This document shows positions 1-8,201 of a stretch of DNA of 64,000 nucleotides, piece by piece. Each line of letters begins with the position of its first letter. Within the stretch, counting starts at the first letter, position 1. The DNA comes from Brevibacillus centrosporus (GTDB taxonomy: Bacteria > Bacillota > Bacilli > Brevibacillales > Brevibacillaceae), in contig NZ_RHHP01000016.1 in the NCBI RefSeq assembly GCF_003710815.1, positions 1-64,000 on the forward strand, given 5' to 3'. Below the pieces are notes generated by a model that was not told the origin of the DNA, ran no database searches, and saw only the letters and a list, made by a program, of their open reading frames with translations. Both the position numbers and the translations under genes were made by a program.

Positions 1-354
1 AGCTGCGAAAGTTGAGTTAATAATTGGTTCTAGATCATACGGCAGCTTCTTTGCCTGTTCTAAATCAATTGGCATCTTCCCACCATTTGTCCATATTGCA
101 ATGGCATTTAAAAACCAACCGACCATAAAAATTCTCATGTCTTCATATTTTCGATTAAACAGTAAAAAAGCCAAGATAAGCACGTATGCTGCTGAAATGA
201 AGATGCCTCCTAGTGAGTGAAAAAGCGCGGAACAAACTTGGAGTCCAATACTTATAGCTAAAAGCCATATCTTGTTAAATTTTGGGAATTCTCTGATTCT
301 TCCCTTCCGAATCAGCGCAACTATAAATGATAAACAGATTACATCTAATAGCAT
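1..354 (-). CDS. DUF5317-like multi-pass membrane protein, partial
   Basis: Open frame of 118 codons running off the window at position 1, so the C-terminus is missing. The ATG at 354-352 follows a GGAGG site with good spacing. The visible part is hydrophobic, with three or four likely membrane helices joined by short basic loops (for example RKGRIREF near residues 17-24), and then a segment NGGKMPID near residue 90 that resembles DUF5317 proteins, a family without known function. It is the last visible gene of a leader that starts with a sigma-D-type promoter and tandem c-di-GMP-II-like aptamers, with a 25-codon ORF and a hairpin in between, so its expression probably depends on motility state and c-di-GMP. 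The family call is from memory and moderate. Confidence 0.6.
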   Translation of the reverse strand, partial: MLLDVICLSFIVALIRKGRIREFPKFNKIWLLAISIGLQVCSALFHSLGGIFISAAYVLILAFLLFNRKYEDMRIFMVGWFLNAIAIWTNGGKMPIDLEQAKKLPYDLEPIINSTFAA

Positions 355-374
355 TTGGCTTTCCTCCAAGGGTT

Positions 375-410
375 GAAGAAAAAACACCACTCATCAAAGC
401 GGTGTTTCTT
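375..410 (-). terminator. Terminator-like hairpin between the 25-codon ORF and the DUF5317 gene
   Basis: On the minus strand a 7-bp stem (AAACACC / GGTGTTT, at 401-407 and 382-388) is followed by a run of six T. It lies after the stop of the short peptide gene and about 20 nt before the DUF5317 start, so it could attenuate the downstream gene. Confidence 0.55.
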
Positions 411-421
411 CCATGCAATTA

Positions 422-499
422 TTAGCCAATGTTGAAATTTGCAGATGTAGCTGCTACGATAGCTGCCACCATCAAGATTGCTGCGACCCATTTTTTCAT
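422..499 (-). CDS. 25-residue hydrophobic signal-like peptide
   Basis: ATG at 499-497 preceded by AAAGGGGGGG at an 8-nt distance; stop TAA at 422-424. The product begins MKKWVAAILMVAAI, continues with a second alanine/valine-rich stretch and ends ANFNIG. It has a positively charged start, a hydrophobic core and a short polar tail, like a secreted pheromone precursor or a tiny membrane peptide. It is the first ORF after two c-di-GMP-II-like aptamers and is followed by a hairpin and a DUF5317 membrane gene. No family is recognised. The RBS, the riboswitch context and the in-frame stop argue it is translated; its role is unknown. Confidence 0.6.
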   Translation of the reverse strand: MKKWVAAILMVAAIVAATSANFNIG

Positions 500-525
500 A
501 TATATTTCCCCCCCTTTAAAATAGT

Positions 526-598
526 GGAGAAAGCTGGCTTCGCTACTGGTCATAACCCAGGGGCCAAGCGACCATTTACAGCCCCTGCGCGTCTTTCC
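526..598 (-). ncRNA. c-di-GMP-II-like riboswitch aptamer, second of a tandem pair
   Basis: Read on the minus strand, this shows the class-II c-di-GMP core: an upstream G-rich strand (AGGGGC), TGTAAATGG, TCGCTTGG, and then CCAGTAGCGAAGCC. TCGCT pairs with AGCGA, and AGGGGC can form the pseudoknot with GCCCCT. The outer stem is GGAAAG / CTTTC. The shapes and the conserved AGTAG.G.A..C block match the Clostridioides c-di-GMP-II family as known from the literature. It ends about 10 nt before the SD of the 25-codon ORF, suggesting control of translation rather than termination. Confidence 0.8.
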
Positions 599-609
599 TT
601 TTCTTACGA

Positions 610-683
610 GAAAAGGGCGGATTCGCTACTGGCTCCATACGGACCAAGCGACCAAATACAGTCCGTACTTCTTCGCGACTTTC
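610..683 (-). ncRNA. c-di-GMP-II-like riboswitch aptamer, first of a tandem pair
   Basis: Same architecture as the neighbouring copy: outer stem GAAAG with CTTTTC, pseudoknot strands TACGGAC and GTCCGTA, then TATTTGG, TCGCTTGG and CCAGTAGCGAATCC, with TCGCT / AGCGA as the paired arm. The pseudoknot sequence differs from that of the second copy but remains complementary, which is what a selected RNA structure should show. It starts about 20 nt after the expected start site of the sigma-D-like promoter. Confidence 0.8.
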
Positions 684-711
684 ATACCTATATTTTACAC
701 ATAAGTGACAA

Positions 712-739
712 ATTTCGGCAATCAAATATTCATAGTTTA
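712..739 (-). promoter_or_regulatory. Sigma-D-type promoter for the c-di-GMP-II leader
   Basis: On the minus strand TAAA (739-736), 16 nt, GCCGAAAT (719-712). The B. subtilis SigD consensus is TAAA, 14-16 nt, GCCGATAT, so only one base of the -10 differs. It lies directly downstream of argF and upstream of the two aptamers. It resembles the element before hag in this window. Confidence 0.65.
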
Positions 740-782
740 CTAGATTTTATCTATAAATAGTTCTTTTGAATTAGCCCTTTAC

Positions 783-1754
783 TCACACTAGCGCGGCAAG
801 AATCGCTTTTTGTGCATGGAGGCGATTTTCTGCCTGATCGAAAATGAAGGAGCGAGCTCCGTCAATCACGCCGGCAGTCACTTCTTCCCCGCGGTGAGCA
901 GGCAAGCAATGCAGGAACAAATAGCTCGGATCTGCCTGTGCGACCAGCTGTTCGTTGACTTGGTAGTTCGCGAAGGCTTTCAATCTGACTTCATTCTCTG
1001 CTTCAAAGCCCATGCTGGTCCAAACGTCGGTATACACCGCATCCGCTCCTGCAACCGCTTCGGCTGGGTCATACGTCACAGTCATGTTTCCGCCGCTTTG
1101 TTTCGCGTATTCTGTCGCTTTTTGAACGATTGCGGCGTCCATTTCATAGCCGACCGGGGTCGCTACGCGCACGTCCATTCCCAAGAGGACCGCTGCCAGA
1201 ACCAGTGAATTTGCTACGTTGTTGCCATCGCCGACATACGCCAGCTTGATTCCCTTCAGCTTGCCTTTATGCTCCCAGATCGTGAGCATGTCAGCCAAGG
1301 CCTGGCAAGGGTGGTACAGATCGGTCAGCCCGTTGATGATCGGGATGGATGCATGCTCTGCCAGCTCTTCTACATAGGAGTGGGAGAACGTGCGAATCAT
1401 GATCGCATCTACATAGCGGGATAGCACTTTCGCTGTATCGCTGATCGGCTCACCGCGTCCCAGCTGCAGTTCTTTTCCGCTCAGGAACATACCCATGCCC
1501 CCCAGCTGATACATCCCTACTTCGAAGGATACGCGGGTACGGGTAGAAGCCTTGTCAAAAATCATTCCCAAGGTCTTGCCCTGCAGCGGCTGGAACGGCT
1601 GTCCCAGCTTTTGCAGTTGCTTGATGTGAGCGGCCAGATGCAGCAGCTCCATCAGTTCTTCCCCGTTAAACTCGTCGATTCTGAGCAGGTCCTTTCCTTT
1701 ATGCTTGCTGAGCGGCAAGTTTGGAAAGTGTTCCAATATCTTCACTGGCTGCAT
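783..1754 (-). CDS. argF: Ornithine carbamoyltransferase
   Basis: Cytoplasmic enzyme joining carbamoyl phosphate and ornithine to citrulline. The 323-residue product shows the carbamoyl-phosphate site STRTR (residues 70-74), HPCQ (148-151), the ornithine-site DxxxSMG block (near 243-249) and HCLP (282-285), and has the usual family length. The start at 1754 is chosen because AGAGGTGG lies 5 nt upstream; an upstream ATG at 1775 lacks such a site. The first 56 nt overlap the end of carB, so the two are translationally linked. It is the last gene of the carA-carB-argF unit; no clear terminator follows, and a sigma-D-like promoter begins about 45 nt downstream. Confidence 0.95.
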   Translation of the reverse strand: MQPVKILEHFPNLPLSKHKGKDLLRIDEFNGEELMELLHLAAHIKQLQKLGQPFQPLQGKTLGMIFDKASTRTRVSFEVGMYQLGGMGMFLSGKELQLGRGEPISDTAKVLSRYVDAIMIRTFSHSYVEELAEHASIPIINGLTDLYHPCQALADMLTIWEHKGKLKGIKLAYVGDGNNVANSLVLAAVLLGMDVRVATPVGYEMDAAIVQKATEYAKQSGGNMTVTYDPAEAVAGADAVYTDVWTSMGFEAENEVRLKAFANYQVNEQLVAQADPSYLFLHCLPAHRGEEVTAGVIDGARSFIFDQAENRLHAQKAILAALV

Positions 1755-4700
1755 GCGAGCCACCTCTTTTCTCAAGAATGGATTTCACGTACAAATCAAA
1801 GGTTTCGACTGCTGAGAACAGCGGTACACCGTGCTGCACCAGACGACCACGCAGGGCGAATCCGGTACGGCCATGACGATTTCCGATCGTCGCTGTGATC
1901 AGGGCAAAGGCTGCTTTGTCTTTTTGCAGCAGTTCGTTCAGTTTTGCCTCATTTTCGATGACATGACTGACTGTTACTCCGGTCTCTTGCAGCCATGCTG
2001 CTGTTCCGGCTGTCGCTGCCAGCACGCCCCCCTCTGCTTGAAGCTGTGCTAGCGTTTTGCTGATATCTGCCTGCTTGTCGGCGTCTTTTAAGGACGCAAT
2101 CACCAGATGGCCTGCTTTCCAGTCACCATAAAAATTATCTTTGAATGCGAATGCCTTGCCAGCCGCTTCCGCAAAGGAGCGCCCGAGGCCGAGCACTTCG
2201 CCTGTCGATTTCATTTCTGGACCTAGGACAGGGTCTACGCCGTTCAGCTTTACCGTTGAGAACACGGGAGCTTTAACGACCGCGAAAGGAATATCCGGCA
2301 AGAGTCCTGTACTGTATCCCATATTCGCCAATTTCTCACCCAGTTGTGCTTGAACAGCCAGTTGAACCATCGGGATTCCTGTTACCTTGCTCGTAATTGG
2401 AACCGTACGGGAGGCACGCGGATTCACTTCCAGCACGTAAACCGTGCTTCCATCGATCACAAACTGGATGTTGATCAAGCCAACCGCTCCCATTTCTTTC
2501 GCGATTGCCTCGGTATAGCTCGCGATCTTCTGCTTGATCTCATCTGACAAGCCAGGAGCCGGGAACAGAGCCACGCTATCGCCGGAGTGAATTCCGGCTT
2601 TTTCAACATGCTGGAAGATTCCTGGGATAATGACGCTTTCGCCGTCGCAAACGGCATCCACTTCTGCTTCGCTGCCCGGAACGTATTTGTCCACCAGCAG
2701 CGGGAAGAACGTCTTGCTGTCAGGATGATTCAACCAGCCGTTGATCGTCGCCGCAAGCTCAGTGAGGTCGTGAACGACAACCATCCCTTGACCGCCGATT
2801 ACGTAAGACGGGCGCATCAGGACAGGGAACCCGATTTCTTCTGCGATCGCAGTTGCGTCCTCCAGCGAGGAAACGCCTTTCCCCGGGATGTGCGGGATGT
2901 CCAGCTTGCGCAGCATTTCATAGAACAGCTCGCGGTCTTCCGCACGCTCGATAGCCGACAGGGACGTTCCCATCACTTTCAGACCGGCTTTTTCCAGCTT
3001 GGCTGCGAGATTGATTGCTGTTTGGCCACCGAACTGCACCATCACGCCTTCTACCTGCTCGCGCTCTGCGATATGCAGGACGTCTTCCACATGGAGTGGT
3101 TCAAAGTACAAGTGGTCCGCTGTTTCATAGTCCGTACTTACTGTTTCCGGGTTGTTGTTTACGACAACAGCAGCGATCCCGTTCTTTTGCAATGATTTGG
3201 CTGCGTGCACGGAGCAGTAGTCAAACTCAATTCCTTGTCCGATCCGGATGGGACCAGAGCCGAGCACCATGACTTTGCGGCCTTCCAAGGTAGCCACTTC
3301 ATCTACACCCTGCCAGTCGGAATAATAGTACGGCGTTTGCGCATCGAACTCGGCTGCGCATGTATCTACGATTTTGTAGGTCGGGGCAATGCCTGCCTGA
3401 TCGCGCATCCCTATGATTTCAGCCGACGTGCGTCCGGCCAAAGACGCGATCGTCTCATCCGCAAATCCGCGGCGCTTCGCTTCCAAGAGCAATTGCTCAG
3501 GCAGTTCGGTGCCCTCGCAGCATGCCAGCTCGATTTCCAGATCGATGATTTTGCGAAGGCTGCGCAGGAAGAATGGATCAACCCCGGTCAAGCTGTGAAG
3601 CTCTTGCTCGGTGAAGCCTTTGCGAATGGCTTCCGCGAATACGAACAGGCGAATGTCTGTCGCTTCCTGCAGAGAACGAGACAGCTCTTCTTTTGACCAG
3701 GTCGTCATCTCCGGACGGGACAGATGCGTGCAGCCTTGCTCCAGGGAACGTACTGCTTTTAAGAGCCCTGCCTCCAGATTGCGTGCGATCGACATGACTT
3801 CCCCGGTCGCCTTCATCTGTGTACCCAGCTTGCGGTCAGCCAGCGGGAATTTATCAAACGGGAAGCGCGGGATTTTTACGACGATGTAGTCCAGCGCTGG
3901 CTCGAAGCTTGCGTATGTGTAGCCCGTAATCGGGTTCAGCACTTCATCCAGACCAAAGCCCAAAGCCAGCTTTGCAGCGATACGGGCGATCGGATAACCC
4001 GTCGCTTTGGATGCGAGCGCACTGGAACGGCTCACCCGCGGATTTACTTCGATCAGTACATAGCGATCCGATTTTGGATCCAGGGCGAACTGAATGTTAC
4101 AGCCACCGACAACGCCCAAGGAACGAATAACCTTGGTCGAAACGCTGCGCAGCATTTGGTACTGGCGATCTGTCAGCGTCTGGGAGGGGGCTACGACGAT
4201 ACTGTCCCCTGTATGAATCCCCACTGGGTCGAGGTTTTCCATATTACAAACGATGATGCAGGTGTCATTGGCATCCCGCATGACCTCGTATTCGATTTCT
4301 TTCCAGCCTTTTACGCTGCGCTCGATCAGCACTTGGCCGATCGGGCTAGCCGCGATACCGCCAGCCGCTACTTTGCGCAGAGTAGCTTCATCCTCAGCGA
4401 TCCCTCCACCTGCTCCGCCCAATGTATAGGCAGGACGCACGATGACGGGATAGCCGATGGAATTTGCAAAAGCAATAGCCGCATCCACGGATTCAACGGT
4501 GTCGCTTTCCGGTACCGGCTCGCCGATTTGTTGCATCAGTTGTTTGAACAGCTCACGGTCTTCCCCGTTTTGAATGGCAGCCAGCGGTGTACCCAGCAGT
4601 TCTACGCTGTACTTTTCGAGGACACCCGCTTCTGACAAGGAAACAGCCAGGTTGAGACCGGTTTGACCGCCCAGGGTCGGCAGCAGGCCGTCTGGACGCT

Positions 4701-4941
4701 CCTTCGCGATGATCGCTGTCACGGATTCCACCGTGAGCGGCTCCAAATATACTTTGTCAGCTACTTGTTCATCTGTCATGATCGTAGCTGGATTATTATT
4801 CACCAGGACGACTTGCACGCCCGCTTCTTTCAGAGAGAGGCAGGCCTGTGCGCCCGCATAGTCAAATTCTGCAGCCTGACCGATGACGATCGGGCCAGAA
4901 CCAATAACCAGCACTTTATGGATGTGGGACAATTTAGGCAT
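1699..4941 (-). CDS. carB: Carbamoyl-phosphate synthase large subunit (arginine cluster)
   Basis: 1080-residue ATP-grasp enzyme making carbamoyl phosphate from ammonia (delivered by CarA), bicarbonate and two ATP. Two homologous halves are visible: each starts with a GSGPIxIGQ nucleotide-site motif (near residues 14-22 and again near 570) followed by EFDY and NNNP blocks, and the C-terminal MGS-like domain contains TIGNRHGRTGF. The start overlaps the end of carA by 8 nt and the C-terminal region overlaps the start of argF. Placement between carA and argF makes it the arginine-pathway copy; a pyrimidine copy would be expected elsewhere in the genome. Confidence 0.96.
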   Translation of the reverse strand: MPKLSHIHKVLVIGSGPIVIGQAAEFDYAGAQACLSLKEAGVQVVLVNNNPATIMTDEQVADKVYLEPLTVESVTAIIAKERPDGLLPTLGGQTGLNLAVSLSEAGVLEKYSVELLGTPLAAIQNGEDRELFKQLMQQIGEPVPESDTVESVDAAIAFANSIGYPVIVRPAYTLGGAGGGIAEDEATLRKVAAGGIAASPIGQVLIERSVKGWKEIEYEVMRDANDTCIIVCNMENLDPVGIHTGDSIVVAPSQTLTDRQYQMLRSVSTKVIRSLGVVGGCNIQFALDPKSDRYVLIEVNPRVSRSSALASKATGYPIARIAAKLALGFGLDEVLNPITGYTYASFEPALDYIVVKIPRFPFDKFPLADRKLGTQMKATGEVMSIARNLEAGLLKAVRSLEQGCTHLSRPEMTTWSKEELSRSLQEATDIRLFVFAEAIRKGFTEQELHSLTGVDPFFLRSLRKIIDLEIELACCEGTELPEQLLLEAKRRGFADETIASLAGRTSAEIIGMRDQAGIAPTYKIVDTCAAEFDAQTPYYYSDWQGVDEVATLEGRKVMVLGSGPIRIGQGIEFDYCSVHAAKSLQKNGIAAVVVNNNPETVSTDYETADHLYFEPLHVEDVLHIAEREQVEGVMVQFGGQTAINLAAKLEKAGLKVMGTSLSAIERAEDRELFYEMLRKLDIPHIPGKGVSSLEDATAIAEEIGFPVLMRPSYVIGGQGMVVVHDLTELAATINGWLNHPDSKTFFPLLVDKYVPGSEAEVDAVCDGESVIIPGIFQHVEKAGIHSGDSVALFPAPGLSDEIKQKIASYTEAIAKEMGAVGLINIQFVIDGSTVYVLEVNPRASRTVPITSKVTGIPMVQLAVQAQLGEKLANMGYSTGLLPDIPFAVVKAPVFSTVKLNGVDPVLGPEMKSTGEVLGLGRSFAEAAGKAFAFKDNFYGDWKAGHLVIASLKDADKQADISKTLAQLQAEGGVLAATAGTAAWLQETGVTVSHVIENEAKLNELLQKDKAAFALITATIGNRHGRTGFALRGRLVQHGVPLFSAVETFDLYVKSILEKRGGSHAASEDIGTLSKLAAQQA

Positions 4942-6040
4942 AATTCTTCGCTCCTACTACGCGCATCGACTGCAAGAATTGGTGGAAAATGTGTGAGGTA
5001 TCGCTAGGTCCGGGATGAGCCTCCGGATGGAACTGCACAGTGAAAACGGGCAGGCTGAGATGACGAAGTCCTTCGACTGAGCCATCGTTGACGTTGCGAT
5101 ACGAGACAGCCAGGTATCGCTTATCCAGCGCTTCTTCTTTGACCACGTATCCGTGATTTTGGGAAGTCAGATAGACTTTTCCGGTCATAAGCTCTTTCAC
5201 CGGATGGTTGCTGCCACGGTGGCCGTAAGCGAGCTTCTCGGTCTTGCCGCCATACATGAGCGCCAGGACCTGATGCCCCAAGCAAATTCCCAAGGTTGGG
5301 TATTGCTCGACGGCTTTGCGCCACTCACTGCAATAAGCGAGCAAATGCTCCGGGTCGCCAGGGCCATTGGAGAACATCAGGCCGTCTGGCTGCAGCGCTT
5401 TAATCTGAGCAAAATTCGTGTCAAATGGCACTACAGTCACGCGGCAGCCCATCTCCAGCAGGGAATCCAAAATGGATTGCTTCATGCCGAGATCGACCAG
5501 TACGACGTGCTCCCCAGCTCCGGGGTGACGCTCGACCTGCTGGCTGGATACGTTTGCGACCAGCGACTTTTTCGCATGCTTGTAACGCATCGCGACGACT
5601 TCCTCCACCGCTAGCGGATGGTCGGACATCACGCCAAATACCGGACCGTTTTGGCGTACGCGCTTGGTGATCGTCCGTGTATCGATTCCAGCCAGGATCG
5701 GGAATCCGAAATCCTCTGCAGCTTCAGCCAGCGTCTTGGTCGATTCGTAGTGACTCGGCTCCAGACAAAGCTCACTCACGATCATTCCTGTCAGGGCAGG
5801 CTGTGCGGCTTCGTAGTCTCTTTCGTTAATGCCGTAATTTCCGATCAATGGGTATGTGAATGTAACGATCTGCCCTGCAAAGGAGGGATCAGTCATCACT
5901 TCCTGGTATCCTGTCATTCCTGTATGAAAAACCACTTCGCCAAAACCTGTGATAGGCGCTCCGTACAACGTTCCTGTGAATACTTCCCCGCTCTCAAGCG
6001 TGAGATAACCGATACCAATTTCTTTTTTCTCTCTGCTCAT
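4934..6040 (-). CDS. carA: Carbamoyl-phosphate synthase small subunit (arginine cluster)
   Basis: 368-residue glutaminase subunit that releases ammonia from glutamine for CarB. An N-terminal CPSase domain (GFGEVVFHTGMTGYQE near residues 32-47) is followed by a class I amidotransferase domain with the nucleophile Cys253 in GICLGHQ and the catalytic His-x-Glu in the C-terminal HPEAHPGP. The ATG at 6040 follows GAGGAG. It heads the carA-carB-argF unit, with its own promoter and ARG-box-like palindrome in the 147-nt gap after argD. Confidence 0.96.
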   Translation of the reverse strand: MSREKKEIGIGYLTLESGEVFTGTLYGAPITGFGEVVFHTGMTGYQEVMTDPSFAGQIVTFTYPLIGNYGINERDYEAAQPALTGMIVSELCLEPSHYESTKTLAEAAEDFGFPILAGIDTRTITKRVRQNGPVFGVMSDHPLAVEEVVAMRYKHAKKSLVANVSSQQVERHPGAGEHVVLVDLGMKQSILDSLLEMGCRVTVVPFDTNFAQIKALQPDGLMFSNGPGDPEHLLAYCSEWRKAVEQYPTLGICLGHQVLALMYGGKTEKLAYGHRGSNHPVKELMTGKVYLTSQNHGYVVKEEALDKRYLAVSYRNVNDGSVEGLRHLSLPVFTVQFHPEAHPGPSDTSHIFHQFLQSMRVVGAKNYA

Positions 6041-6096
6041 CTATGAAAGCCACTCCTCTCCAAAGGGCACATCTAACGAAAATTTATGCAACTCTT

Positions 6097-6131
6097 TGTA
6101 TTAATATACATTTGTAATTATAAAAATGCAA
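6097..6131 (-). promoter_or_regulatory. carA promoter with ARG-box-like operator
   Basis: Minus strand TTGCAT (6131-6126), 17 nt, TATATT (6108-6103). The palindrome TGTATTAATATACA at 6097-6110 covers the -10 region and resembles ArgR/AhrC half sites. The -35 lies inside the terminator stem after argD, so termination and re-initiation share sequence here. Confidence 0.6.
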
Positions 6132-6164
6132 CGAGTTTTTTGTCCTTTCTCACCCGTTGCATTT
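6124..6164 (-). terminator. Terminator after argD
   Basis: Perfect 10-bp stem AAATGCAACG / CGTTGCATTT with a 21-nt loop, followed on the minus strand by TTTTT. It separates the argC-argB-argD transcript from carA-carB-argF. Confidence 0.65.
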
Positions 6165-6187
6165 TTCCAATGCACACAATATTTGTT

Positions 6188-7372
6188 TTAGGACTGCGCC
6201 AGACCCTCGCTCAGTGCAGCAACCGCTTGCTTGATTTCTGCCTCGGTCGTAATAAAGGATGGCAGCAGACGAACTACATTCGGGCCTGCCATCAGGAGAA
6301 TCACTCCCTTTTGCTCCCTGGCGTAGTTCACGGCATTGGCTGCAGGAATCGACAGCTCTACACCGAGAAGAAGTCCTTTTCCGCGAACGGTTGCCACTTT
6401 ATCTGGATACTGCGCTCTAAGCTGCTCCAGCTCCTGAATGATCAGGCTGTTGATTTTCGCCACTTTCTCCAATATGTTTTCTTCTTCCATCGTATCCAGT
6501 GTAGCGATTCCTGCTGTCGTCGCGAGTGGGTTGCCCCCAAAGGTGGTGCCATGTGTACCTGGGGCAAAGGCTTCTGCCACTTCTTTCGTCGCTACTACTG
6601 CACCGATCGGGAATCCACTGCCGAGACCTTTTGCCAGCGAAATGGCATCTGGCTTCACATCATACTGCTGGAAGGCAAACCACGTGCCCGTGCGTCCAAT
6701 ACCGGTCTGAATCTCATCTACCAGCAGGAGCAGTCCATGCGTATCGCACAGCTCGCGAAGGGCTTTGACCCACGCTTCTTCTGCTGGATGCACGCCTCCT
6801 TCTCCTTGAACCAGCTCCAGCATGATCGCGCATGTTTGATCTGTGATAGCTGCCTTGACTGCATCCAGATCGTTGTATGGTACAGTGACAAACCCTTGTG
6901 GGAGAGGAGCGAAGCCGTCTTTTACTTTCTCTTGCCCTGTCGCTGTGAGCGTAGCCAGCGTACGACCATGGAAGGACTGTTCAAACGTAATGATTTCGTA
7001 GCGTCCTGTCCCTTTTACTTTTTGTGCGTAGCGGCGAGCCAGCTTGATCAGTCCTTCGTTTGCCTCGGCACCGCTGTTGCAGAAAAAGGCTTGGTCCAGA
7101 CCGGACAGGCGGCTCAGCTTTTCTGCGAGAACGCCTTGCTGGGGAACATGAACCAGATTGGAGCAATGCCACAGCGTATCGAGCTGTTCATGCAGCTTGG
7201 CCGTTACCTTTGGTGGAACATGGCCCAAGGAAGTTACGGCGATACCGGAAGTAAAATCGAGATATTCCTTTCCTTGATCGTCCCAGACCTGATTGCCTTG
7301 TCCTTTCACCAGACTAATCGGCCATCGTGCATAGTTATTCATAAGATGCATGGGTGCTGTAACCGTACTCAT
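6188..7372 (-). CDS. argD: Acetylornithine aminotransferase
   Basis: 394-residue class III PLP aminotransferase converting N-acetylglutamate semialdehyde to N-acetylornithine. Visible are NSGAEAN (residues 99-105), the cofactor Asp219-Glu220 in VDEIQTGIGRTG, and the PLP lysine Lys248 in SLAKGLGSG. Length and motifs are typical. It lies 13 nt after argB and is followed by a terminator, making it the last gene of the argC-argB-argD unit. Other class III aminotransferases (succinylornithine, GABA) share these motifs; the arginine context decides the call. Confidence 0.95.
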   Translation of the reverse strand: MSTVTAPMHLMNNYARWPISLVKGQGNQVWDDQGKEYLDFTSGIAVTSLGHVPPKVTAKLHEQLDTLWHCSNLVHVPQQGVLAEKLSRLSGLDQAFFCNSGAEANEGLIKLARRYAQKVKGTGRYEIITFEQSFHGRTLATLTATGQEKVKDGFAPLPQGFVTVPYNDLDAVKAAITDQTCAIMLELVQGEGGVHPAEEAWVKALRELCDTHGLLLLVDEIQTGIGRTGTWFAFQQYDVKPDAISLAKGLGSGFPIGAVVATKEVAEAFAPGTHGTTFGGNPLATTAGIATLDTMEEENILEKVAKINSLIIQELEQLRAQYPDKVATVRGKGLLLGVELSIPAANAVNYAREQKGVILLMAGPNVVRLLPSFITTEAEIKQAVAALSEGLAQS

Positions 7373-7385
7373 GGAAAATCCCCTC

Positions 7386-8186
7386 CTATTGTGGTTGAAT
7401 CACGTTCATCCGCACTGTGGTTCCGACTGCTTCTCCTGCGCTGACTGCCAATAGGTCCTCAGCTGTTCCCCGGCAAATAACGACCTGATTGACGCCTTGG
7501 CTCAAAGCATCCAGAGCAGCCTGAACCTTCGGAATCATTCCGCCAGTAATCACGCCATCTGCGATCATCTGATGGATCTCGTCTGCGCTCGTTTCCTGTA
7601 CCAGCTCTTTGCTGCCATCTGGCAACGGTCGCAGAATACCTGGAACATCTGTTACCATGACCAGCTTCTCGGCCGACAGCGAAGCCGCGATGGCTCCTGC
7701 TGCAATATCTGCATTCACATTAAAGGCATCGGAGCCATCTGCGCTCACAGACAGAGGCGCGATGACCGGAACATAGCCTTGACCGAGGATCGCCAGAGGA
7801 ATGGTTGTATCCGCTTGCTTGACCTCGCCTACCCATCCGAGTGGCTTGGTCGTCTTTTCCGCGATCAAGGTCTGACCGTCGATCCCGCTCGCTCCCCAAG
7901 CCTTTGCCCCTGCTTGCGTCAGTCGCCGCACCAGCGCTTTGTTAATGCTCCCGCACAGCACCATTTCTACCACGCGCAAGGTATCCTCGCAGGTCACGCG
8001 CAATCCATCCACAAACTGCGGTGTGATTTGCACCTTATCCAGCATCCCGTTGATAGCCGGTCCGCCGCCGTGAACGATGACGATTGGTTTCCCCTCGCCT
8101 TGCAGCTTGGCAATGGCTTGAAAGAAGGTATCCGGCAGCTGCTCCATCGTCGAGCCGCCGCATTTGATGACGATAATTCCCTCCAT
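7386..8186 (-). CDS. argB: Acetylglutamate kinase
   Basis: 266-residue amino acid kinase phosphorylating N-acetylglutamate, the usually arginine-controlled step in organisms with the cyclic pathway. The N-terminal beta strand IVIKCGGST (residues 5-13), the glycine loop VHGGGPAIN (about 38-46) and the C-terminal TGGMIPK motif (near 214-220) are all present. It lies 15 nt after argC and 13 nt before argD. In B. subtilis argJ lies between argC and argB; here it does not. Confidence 0.95.
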   Translation of the reverse strand: MEGIIVIKCGGSTMEQLPDTFFQAIAKLQGEGKPIVIVHGGGPAINGMLDKVQITPQFVDGLRVTCEDTLRVVEMVLCGSINKALVRRLTQAGAKAWGASGIDGQTLIAEKTTKPLGWVGEVKQADTTIPLAILGQGYVPVIAPLSVSADGSDAFNVNADIAAGAIAASLSAEKLVMVTDVPGILRPLPDGSKELVQETSADEIHQMIADGVITGGMIPKVQAALDALSQGVNQVVICRGTAEDLLAVSAGEAVGTTVRMNVIQPQ

Positions 8187-8201
8187 CCTCTTTCCTCCTC
8201 T

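Noticed and set aside
413..760. 115-codon plus-strand frame over the aptamers
   Set aside because: It crosses the riboswitch and promoter structures, has no SD and no protein character.
6086..7444. 452-codon plus-strand frame opposite argD
   Set aside because: Antisense shadow of a clear gene; no SD and Cys/His-rich random composition.
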